Shown here piece after piece: positions 57,601 through 64,000 of a stretch of 64,000 bases of DNA (positions within the stretch are counted from its first letter, which is position 1; each line of letters opens with the position of its first letter). The DNA comes from Haliclystus octoradiatus (lineage: Eukaryota; Cnidaria; Staurozoa; Stauromedusae; Haliclystidae), in contig OU744447.1 in assembly GCA_916610825.1 (NCBI GenBank), positions 13,499,751 through 13,563,750 on the forward strand, read 5' to 3'. The position numbers were made by a program, and so were the translations under genes. The notes under the pieces were generated by a model. The model was not told the DNA's origin, did not search any database, and saw nothing but the letters and a program-made list of their open reading frames with translations.

Positions 57601-58617
57601 CCCTCCATAGGCTTCCAAAACTTTGTTACATTTGCTAACTTTAGCCTTTGGGTTGCAGCGTCTGAGAGTTTGAATTGGTAATACATTGCACCCTGCTCCT
57701 GTATCTGCTTTTGTGATGATATGAAATTTACTATCAGCTAGCTCTAATTTTACAGTCCATTGGTCTGATTTTGATGATTTGCTGTCCCTTACATTGAATA
57801 TAATAATACTATCTACGTCTTGTGATTGTATGTCATTGATATTTCCAGACTCTTGTTTCTCTTTGGTCTTTGTAATTACTCCTTTAGATCTGCAGACAGT
57901 AGCAAAGTGGTTAGGCTTGTCACATGTGAGGCATATTTTTCCAAATGCAGGACATTTACGAGGTATATGACTTCCTCCACAATATTTACAGTTATCAATC
58001 CTTCCTTTTGGCTGTTTTGATTTCATGAGATTTATTTGACTGCTTTCAGTTTGGAGTTCATTCCCTATTCTTATGGCTCCTTCTTTATGGCGACATATCT
58101 GTATGGCTTTTTCTAAATTGAGATTCGTTGTGTATAGCAGCTCTGCTCTGATACTGTCAGAATATATTCCTAACACAACCTGATCTTTAAGTAAACGATC
58201 TGTTAGTGTTTCTCCATCTTGTGATTGGCATATAGGGTAATTGCAATATGGCAGCTGATTTCTTAAAGCAGTTAGGAAGTTATCAAAAGGCTCATCTGCT
58301 TTTTGTTTCCTTGAAAAGAATTTATGGCTTTCATAGCTGTGATTTTTCTTTGGTGAATAATATTTGTTGAATTTATCCAGCACTTCATCAAGATCATTCT
58401 TATTATTTAATTCTAAACTTCTGTAGATAGTTCTGCCCTCTTGTCCTAATAATGTGAGAAGTATTGCAACTTTTACTTCACCTGATTTGGACTTCTTGTC
58501 AGTGGCCAGAAGATAAAACTTGAAACCTTCCTCCCAATCATTCCAGCTTTGGGCCAAGTTACCACAATTGTCTGCTCTAAATGGCTTTGGTGGTTTGAAA
58601 GTATTCTCTTCTGACAT
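54697..58617 (-). CDS. Gag-Pol polyprotein of the Mag-type Gypsy element
   Basis: 1306 residues in one frame. Gag is at about 1-200. Two zinc knuckles follow at about 208-242 (CKYCGGSHIPRKCP; CLTCDKPNHFATVC). Retropepsin (TKADTGAGCNVLP) is near 305. Reverse transcriptase is at about 430-620, with YIDDILVHG near 580 and FGRYRFLRLPYGVSSAPEVF. RNase H is at about 720-850 (LSVDASKAGLGAVL, TDHKPL). The integrase HHCC (HSGHFGISKCLERAKTAVYW, CGICQRN) is at about 940-985, and its core is at about 1000-1150 (STDLFELDG, LISDNGPQFGS, PQSNGSAERHVQN). Gag joined to Pol without a frameshift site is known in Mag/SURL-type elements. No envelope gene. It is retroelement machinery, not a host gene. Confidence 0.9.
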   Translation of the reverse strand: MSEENTFKPPKPFRADNCGNLAQSWNDWEEGFKFYLLATDKKSKSGEVKVAILLTLLGQEGRTIYRSLELNNKNDLDEVLDKFNKYYSPKKNHSYESHKFFSRKQKADEPFDNFLTALRNQLPYCNYPICQSQDGETLTDRLLKDQVVLGIYSDSIRAELLYTTNLNLEKAIQICRHKEGAIRIGNELQTESSQINLMKSKQPKGRIDNCKYCGGSHIPRKCPAFGKICLTCDKPNHFATVCRSKGVITKTKEKQESGNINDIQSQDVDSIIIFNVRDSKSSKSDQWTVKLELADSKFHIITKADTGAGCNVLPIQTLRRCNPKAKVSKCNKVLEAYGGAKIKVVGKTDLAIYHQGKYYVLEFVIVDHKNTDATLLGYHSLQEMGLLPVCTINSVGESLPEVYESVFTGTGRLPGNHSIKLKEDHTPTIHAARRIPFRIRDQLKATLADMERNNMITKVTSPTEWVNPIVVVSKPNGSLRVCLDPLSLNKAIKREHCQVPTAEEIFAKIHDSTIFSSLDATTGFMQMALDEKSSYITTFGTPFGRYRFLRLPYGVSSAPEVFHRTVADHFSDIEGVEVYIDDILVHGKDEEEHNKRLEAVLKRCRKINLKLNKKKCNFGMKELKYLGQIVSGNGIRIDQNRIQAICEMPSPKSKDDLQRILGMVTYVAKFCPNLSEKASSLRDLLKEDVEFTWDENQEQSLAAIKEMIASAPTLGLFNAKIPVTLSVDASKAGLGAVLIQAGRPIEYASCTLTTAQKNYAQIEKEMLAVQFGATRFHQYVFGQAVTIETDHKPLLGIMNKPISDVSPRLARMRLRCLQYEITLEYKPGKELILADTLSRAYLDNEYDDPMEQEIIRICDVVAKEKRNDIIEATENDATLQAILNFVNNGWPARKDLLPAAVKPYWAERDNLCLYSGMLFRNSQLVIPSTLIRETLKQIHSGHFGISKCLERAKTAVYWPGYATQIKDMVEACGICQRNRNANANEPLMQYPIPEYPYQTVSTDLFELDGNHYLLLVDLYSKWPSVIPLTQTKTLNVTKSLLKNFTNYGIPEHLISDNGPQFGSQEFREFRKSLDMQHITSSPHYPQSNGSAERHVQNVKIHLKKMLDDGKDLQATMMAMRNTPIGGGLPSPATLLQGRVLRNRLQKYPHQLQPEVWKPSTVRSLLAQRQGQASWYYQQSAAEKSVLWPGQAVRHRYGKQWLPATVIRHDASPKSYIIQTPSGQILRRTRTHLNPDRSIHEDSSSTYNSTPQRMQNNTSSQPESTSREENESIETEVNKENKAMGNTIDPTTTSRIRRQIVKPARFT

Positions 58618-58649
58618 AATGTAGACTTGGATTACTTAGTCTGACACCA

Positions 58650-58862
58650 TGTTATATTATTAAGAATGAAGTATAGATATATATATTCAATGACTAGTCA
58701 GGTAGTTCATGTATTCAAGATGGCTGCTTTATTCTGGTTATTCTGATATGCCACATGGCCTTAAACAAGGTGGCCTCATAATGAAGTATAAATGAATCAT
58801 TATGAGGCAATCTAAGATAATCAAGATTTAGCATTAATCTAATCAGATCTAACATTATAACA
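58650..58862 (-). repeat. 5' LTR of the Mag-type element
   Basis: 213 bp; followed in element sense by the primer binding site TGGTGTCAGACTAAG. Flanked outside by GACAC. Confidence 0.9.
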
Positions 58863-61203
58863 GACACCTTTTCGAATCATGTTGAACACCTACGTCAGGT
58901 TCTCACACGCTGTCGTGAAAAGGGTATTACTTTGAACCCTGATAAATTTTCTTTTGCATGTGAAAATGTTGAGTATGTTGGCTATATTATAGGCAAGGAC
59001 GGTGTTACAGTTCACCCTAAAAAGCTTGAAGCAATTAAGAATTTTCCTGTACCTACAAACATTACAGAACTTAGATCTTTCATGGGACTAGTTAATCAAT
59101 TAGGACATTTTTCTCAGGACATTGCTACACATTCTGTACCATTACGTGGTTTATTGCGGATTACTAATGAATATTAATGGTCATCTACACATCAAGAAGC
59201 TTTTGAAAATTTAAAACGTATCTTAGCTTCTTCCCCTATTTTAGCTCCATTTGACGTCACTTTATCAACCAGCTTACATACTGGTGCATCTAGGTTACAT
59301 GGCCTCGGCTGGAGTTTACTGCAACAACATGAAGACAGTACATGGCGTCTTGTTGATTGTGGTTCTCGTTATTTGTCTGACGCTGAATCACGGTATGGTA
59401 CTATTGAATTAGAATTACTAGCAGTTGCTTGGGCATGCAAAAATGTAGAATTTACTTATTAGGGTTACCGAATTTTGTTATTGTTACTGATCACAAGCCC
59501 TTGGTACCTATACTTGACAGTTATACTATGGATGCTATTGAAAACACTCACTTACAGAGACTGAAAGTGCAGTTATCTTGCTATTCATTCACTACTACAT
59601 GGAAGAAGGGTAAAGAACATTGTGTTCCTGATGCTCTTTCACGTGCTCCTGTCTCTAAACCATGTGAGGAAGATTTGTTAGGTGAAGATGTGAATCGACA
59701 CATCAAATCACTGAAGTATATTAATATTGCATCCATTACTGTTCCTGATGGCACCAATCAATCTCACTTAATTGACCCTCTATTATCAATTAGTAGCTGC
59801 TGGTAACATTGATGCAGAATATAAAGAGCTTATTAAAATTATTATTAAAGGTTCCCCTAGCAATATAGACAGGGTACCTTCTATCTTACGTCATTGTTAT
59901 AAATTAAAAGACGAACTATCAGTTGACGATGGTTTAGTTTTACGTGGCACTCAAATTTTTATACCGCGTGCAATGCGCAAAGATATTCTAACTCGTTTGC
60001 ATGATTCACATCAGGGAATTGTCCGTACTAAACAACGTGCCCAGGCAGCTGTATTTTGGCCTGGCATCACTTCTGATATAACAAATATTATTTCATCTGT
60101 TGTTATTGCAATCTGTTGTTATTATTATTACAGCTTGTCAAGAACATTTACCATCTCAACCTAAGGAGACTTTTCAATGTGATCCTTTGCCATCAAGACC
60201 TTTTGAAGACGTATCTGCTGATTTGTTTCAATATAGTGGCAAACATTTTATGGTTTATGTGGATCGATTATCTGGTTGACCGATTGTTTGTCGTTATGGC
60301 AACGGTGATTCAACATCATCTTTCGTCATTCAAGATTTGAGGAAAATATTTTCTGATACTGGTGTTCCAGTTCGTTTCCGGTCTGACAACGGACCACAAT
60401 TCCACTCAAACGAATTTATAAATTTTTTGAAACAATGGTATGTTAGTTATGACCCTTCCTCTCCACATTATCCGCAGAGTAATGGTCATGCAGAGGCTGG
60501 GGTTAAGCGGTGAAAGCGTTAATTATTAAGTCGTTTATTGGTAATACTTTTGATGAGGATACTTATCACGCTGGTTTATTAGAATGGCGCAACACACCTA
60601 AATTTCATGGTGTATCACCGGCTCAAATTTTATACGGTACAAATTTACGTTCATTAATACCTGTACATAAATCGACATTTGCCCCTAAATGGCAAGCGTT
60701 CACTTCATTGAAAGATGCTAATAGTGCGTTGCATGAAAAAGTAGTTGCTTATTACAATGAATCAGCGAAAGATTGACCATCTTTATCTATTGGCTGTAAT
60801 GTATATCTCCAAGATTCTGTATCGACATTCTGGACTCGAAAAGGCACTGTGGTTGAAAAGAGAGCTCATAGACAATATGTTGTTAAGCTCCCAAGTGGAA
60901 GCATATTAATTCGTAATCGTAAATTTTTACGACTTGATCAATCAAATGATAATAACAAAACACATATATCTATTCCTATTGCAAATGATCCTCCGCAATT
61001 GCGAAGATCAAATCGTAACATAAATACTCCTATCAGATACCCCAATAGCAACTAATACATTTTTACCTTAAATTTCATACTTAATTCATGGATTTATTGG
61101 ACATTTTAATCCTTTACCTATTAATTAAATATCAATAATAATAATAAAAAAAATAATAATAAAAATTTAGTTTTCACTTATTTCAAACTCCGAAAAGGGG
61201 AAA

Positions 61204-61306
61204 TGTTGTGTATGGTTAAATATGTAACACGTAGATTCTATTATAACACTTGTATGTATTTAGTCACATGTTATGTGTTGTGGATTAGATTCATCCAAAC
61301 ATCACA
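61204..61306 (+). repeat. 3' LTR of the outer Gypsy element
   Basis: 103 bp, TGTTGT to CATCACA, preceded by the polypurine tract AAAAGGGGAAA and followed by the target duplication CTCAT. Confidence 0.9.
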
Positions 61307-63112
61307 CTCATCAATGAATGCTCAAATACGGTTGTATTGATTACCAAAGATGAGGCTTCAGTGATTGAAAAAGACACCCAAGAACAATCAAAAAGTAGTA
61401 TCTTTTTCCATCATAGGGCAGGCCGTATTGGAGCTTTTCTCAGTAGATCTGCTTCCCATTCAAATCCTGCACAGCCATCAAAGAGTTTGATAAAAGCAAT
61501 CTGTTATCCAAAACTGTGCAATTTTACTACTGTTGCTACAGAATATGGCTGTTCACATGAGTCAAGTGCTATTGATCATTTTGAAAAAGAAATGAAAAGT
61601 AATCATATCAATTATAAAACTGAAAAGTGTGGCATGTTTGTATCTTTGGATTATCCTTGGCTACATGGTACTCCTGATTTTATCAGTCATTGTGACTGCT
61701 GTGGTTATGGTTGTGGAGAGGTAATGCCCATACTTTATTGATGATGTTGATTTTATTGGGTACACTGCCAAAAGAGCATCATGTTTGGATTTGATTGATG
61801 GTCGGTATCATCTTAAAAGAGACCATCAATATTTTTATCATGTGCAGCAGCAAATGTTTACCAGTGGAAAATCTTTCTGTGATTTTGTTGTGTTTGGTTT
61901 TGGTGAGACGGAAGTTACATATGTTTGGGAGAGAATATATCCTGACGAAAAGCATTGGGATGACACTAACTCAAAACTAAATACTTTCTGGAGATATTGT
62001 GTTTTACCAGAAGTGCTTGGTCGCTGGTTTACTCGTAAAATTACTATCAACCAACAAAGAGGGGAAGATAGTGCCCCATGCTTTTGTCAGATTAACACTG
62101 ATGAATTATTGGTATCATGTTGCAATTCAACATGTGCTATTTCAAAATTTCACCCAACGTGTCTAGGGTTAAAAGATTTTCCTTCTAATTGGATGTGCCC
62201 GTATTGCCATAAGCTACCAAAGAATGAAAAAACACCTAAGCCTAAACCAAATTTACTTGTTACTGCTGCACTAGAATTAGATATGATTTGTATTTGCAAG
62301 AAAAAGGTTGAAGAGACTGATAACATTATCAAATGTCAAAACGATGAGTGCGGGAATGGCCAATACTTCCACATTTTATGCCTGGGTTATCGTCGAAAGC
62401 CGAATAACCATAAGACGACATGGCATTGTTATGAATGCAGAGGTAAAGCAATCAAAATACCATCTAAACCTGACACTACTACAAAATCTGTTGATTTTGC
62501 TTCAGTAGAAAGTGGTAGTGATAGTGATGTGGAACTTGTTTTTATAACTACTGGCTTTCTTGACAAGTTTGCACCTTATTGCAATTTAAATAGAACGCAC
62601 TACAATTTGATCAAGTCAGCAAATGGCTGGCTTGATTCTGATATCAATATGCTTAGCACATTTTACGTAGTACTAATCCTTTAATTGGTGGTTTCCAGAA
62701 GCCATCACTGGGACATTTATGGAATTTTGATGTAGCTGTAGGCGATTTTGTTCAAATTTTGCACACTGGAAGCTCACACTAGGTGTGCATCAGCTCTATG
62801 GATTGTGACGAGGGTATTGTCAATTTATATGACAGTTTGTACTCGAGTGTTATGCATGAGGAAATCATAGAACAGGCAAAGAATTTGATGGGTGTACATT
62901 TTAAAGCAATTAGAATCATTCCTGTTCAGCAACAATTAAACGGCAGCGACTGTGGTATTTTTGCTATAGCATATTCAACATGTCTAACTTACGGAGTAAA
63001 ACCAGAAACTGTGGAATTTATTATCAAAGACATGCGAATGCATTCACTTGATTCATTGAAAAACAATTATTTGCCATTATTCCCTGTTAGAACATTATTT
63101 AATACTGATTAA
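61307..63112 (+). pseudogene. YqaJ-PHD-PHD-Ulp1 protein, C-terminal part
   Basis: Continues the gene cut at 50274. YqaJ nuclease-like domain (61390-62030): HHRAGRIGAFLSRSASHSNP, ATEYGCSHESSAIDHFEKEM, LHGTPDFISHCDCCGYG, then after a frame change CPYFIDDVDFIGYTAK and HVQQQMF. Two PHD fingers follow (62080-62205 and 62285-62440; Cys/Cys...His/Cys...Cys/Cys sets ending MCPYCH and HCYEC). The last domain is a Ulp1/C48-type cysteine protease (62690-63112), with His in GSSH, Asp in LYDS and Cys in NGSDCGIFAIAYST. Defects: the family's E-x-K catalytic block (usually EIKCP) is deleted at 61718-61722 with a frameshift, another shift lies near 62655, and a TAG replaces the expected Trp after GSSH near 62781. 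Confidence 0.8.
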
Positions 63113-63115
63113 TTA

Positions 63116-63371
63116 TAATACATAAGTTTTAAAATATCTAAATACGGTTGTCAGTTGTATTTATCTTAAAATTGATGTTGCTTTATTTTATAAAGAAAAG
63201 TAGAGTAAACGGACTATATTATGTAAATTTATGCCTTACTGATTGTGTTGATTTTGACCTTTGAAAATATTGGTCTTGTTACATTTAATATTATTGCCAT
63301 TAGTTTATATTCCACATTCAGTTTGAGATCATATTCTATGTGCACTTCAAGGTTTCTGAATAAATGATGAT
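63116..63371. other. Gap between convergent transposon genes
   Basis: AT-rich. An AATAAA near 63358 (+ strand) could serve the YqaJ-PHD-Ulp1 gene. No further gene. Confidence 0.4.
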
Positions 63372-63899
63372 CTAAAGACGAGTTTTTAGTTTTGGAATGA
63401 ATAGGGGGCCATCTATAAAGTACATGTCGCTGAACAGATACGAATAATCTAGTAGCGTAGCCGCATTTTTCCCTGATAATTTGTGGAGGTAATGGGTCGG
63501 TAATGTGCCCTGGAGGATTGTGTATTTTTGTCGCAACTGTCCAATAACACGTTCCACATGAATTCTCACATTGGCAATATCTGTAGCTTTCTCAACGTCG
63601 AAAGGTTCTAGCTGGTCTTTACCATTAGTAAAAGCAGGTATCTGTAACTCTGCATGATGGAACCAAACACTTTCTTCGATTGTGAAACCTCTATCAGCCA
63701 TCACCATGTCACCAGGTTTGAGTAGCTTTAATATGCCACATCGCTCTGTCAAATACTTGTCTGAAGTGCGTTCACTCCAGGTCTTGGAAATAAAACTGAT
63801 TGTTCCTTGAGGCGTAATACCTAATAAAACTTTTACAGTATTATGGTGCTTGTAGCTCGAGAATGATAGATAGATAGATATTAGTATATTTAAAGACAT
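63372..63899 (-). CDS. DDE transposase (DDE_Tnp_4 type), C-terminal part
   Basis: The recognisable domain begins at [19 protein letters not shown] and continues through [27 protein letters not shown] (second catalytic Asp) and [17 protein letters not shown] (catalytic Glu), ending near [12 protein letters not shown]. This is the IS5/Harbinger-related transposase fold. The first catalytic Asp and any N-terminal DNA-binding domain (often THAP in this group) are not in this frame. Sequence before SSYK is an (ATCT)n tract, so an intron or loss lies there and the rest would be near or beyond the window end. Likely the mobilising enzyme of the transposon that also carries the YqaJ gene. Confidence 0.8.
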   Translation of the reverse strand: MSLNILISIYLSFSSYKHHNTVKVLLGITPQGTISFISKTWSERTSDKYLTERCGILKLLKPGDMVMADRGFTIEESVWFHHAELQIPAFTNGKDQLEPFDVEKATDIANVRIHVERVIGQLRQKYTILQGTLPTHYLHKLSGKNAATLLDYSYLFSDMYFIDGPLFIPKLKTRL

Positions 63900-64000
63900 A
63901 TAAACAACTTGATACAGGGATTTCTAGGCTAATTAATTTTTTACAGTTTATAAGTATGATTCATTATAAGGTTGTTGATTCTTGATGTCTGACTTATTTT

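Larger units (their letters stand above)
54457..58862 (-). mobile_element. Mag-type Ty3/Gypsy element, looks whole, very young
   Basis: Inserted in reverse into the RT region of the outer Gypsy element. The 5-bp target duplication is GACAC (54452-54456, 58863-58867). The LTRs are both 213 bp (54457-54669 and 58650-58862), start TG and end CA, and look identical by eye. On the minus strand a primer binding site (TGGTGTCAGACTAAG) follows the 5' LTR and a polypurine tract (AAAAGGGAAGA) precedes the 3' LTR. One unbroken Gag-Pol frame fills the interior. Identical LTRs mean the insertion is recent; no break is apparent. Confidence 0.9.
50275..61306 (+). mobile_element. Ty3/Gypsy LTR element inserted in the YqaJ gene (broken)
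   Basis: Ends are fixed by a 5-bp target duplication CTCAT (50270-50274, 61307-61311). LTRs of about 103 bp start TGTTGT and end CATCACA. A primer binding site (TGGCGCAGTTGG) lies at 52254 and a polypurine tract (AAAAGGGGAAA) before 61204. Parts in order: gag with a zinc knuckle (CHNCGRKGHFRPIC) and protease (DTGAEVCVAD) at 52708-54057; reverse transcriptase at 54051-54450 and 58870-59180; RNase H about 59430-59650; integrase about 59940-60780. It is broken, with several breaks plus two nested insertions. The two LTRs differ at about three positions by eye, so it is fairly young but older than its passenger at 54457. Confidence 0.85.
49250..64000. mobile_element. Two-gene DNA transposon (ISL2EU-like), right end outside window
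   Basis: A long gene on the + strand (SWIM, YqaJ, two PHD fingers, Ulp1-type protease; 49290-50274 plus 61307-63112) faces a DDE transposase on the - strand (63372-63899) across a 260-bp gap. From family knowledge, ISL2EU-type animal DNA transposons pair an IS5/Harbinger-related DDE transposase with a YqaJ-bearing protein. Convergent layout and tight spacing fit one mobile unit. I could not identify terminal inverted repeats; the right end lies beyond 64000 and the left end is set arbitrarily near 49250. The unit is broken by a nested Gypsy insertion and by changes in the YqaJ gene. Confidence 0.6.

Noticed and set aside
1-64000. CRISPR arrays, bacterial operons, ribosomal RNA genes
   Set aside because: Nothing of the kind is visible; introns, SINEs and LINEs show animal nuclear DNA.

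Overview
This looks like an AT-rich genomic window from an invertebrate animal, probably aquatic. Genes are split by introns with GT/AG borders. The repeats are typical of metazoans: a tRNA-headed SINE, CR1/RTE-type LINEs, DIRS, Penelope, Ty3/Gypsy, PIF/Harbinger-type and foldback elements. A SWIM-YqaJ-PHD-Ulp1 gene next to a DDE transposase fits animals such as cnidarians, molluscs, echinoderms or tunicates. The sequence alone does not fix the phylum.

Layout. 1-3850: part of a DIRS-like retroelement abutting a decayed LINE. 6817-10802: a small secreted Kazal inhibitor gene (+). 13670-17688: a four-domain secreted Kazal gene (-). 11784-12705 and 20232-21114: two long foldback elements flanked by TTAA. 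22251-25080: three Harbinger-type MITEs. 27160-30075: a LINE (-) with a 2A-like motif. 31850-33568: an old LTR-element fossil. 33953-35167 (-) and 37908-39614 (+): two head-to-head Kazal genes forming a large inverted duplication. 40618-41832: a Harbinger-type element carrying only a MADF gene. 43480-44240: an LTR-element protease fossil. 44948-45892: an apparently single-coding-exon class A GPCR. 49290 to the window end: a two-gene DNA transposon whose SWIM-YqaJ-PHD-Ulp1 gene is split by a Ty3/Gypsy element. That element itself contains an RTE-like LINE (inside its 5' LTR) and a younger, whole-looking Mag-type Gypsy element in reverse orientation. Five SINE copies or fragments are scattered through the window.

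Host genes. The four Kazal genes share one plan: a signal-peptide exon ending in phase 1, then one Kazal domain per exon with every border in phase 1. An acceptor lies just upstream of the ATG exon in all four (clear in three, weaker in the 13670-17688 gene), implying a 5' UTR intron. This plan lets domain exons be duplicated or lost without shifting frame, and one gene shows exactly such a duplication. Predicted P1 residues differ strongly between genes (all Arg in one; Asp/Leu/Gly/Glu in another), suggesting different protease targets. None of the four is captured by a single open reading frame; the models were assembled by reading splice sites and reading phase.

Most of the remaining sequence is transposon debris or has no recognisable content.
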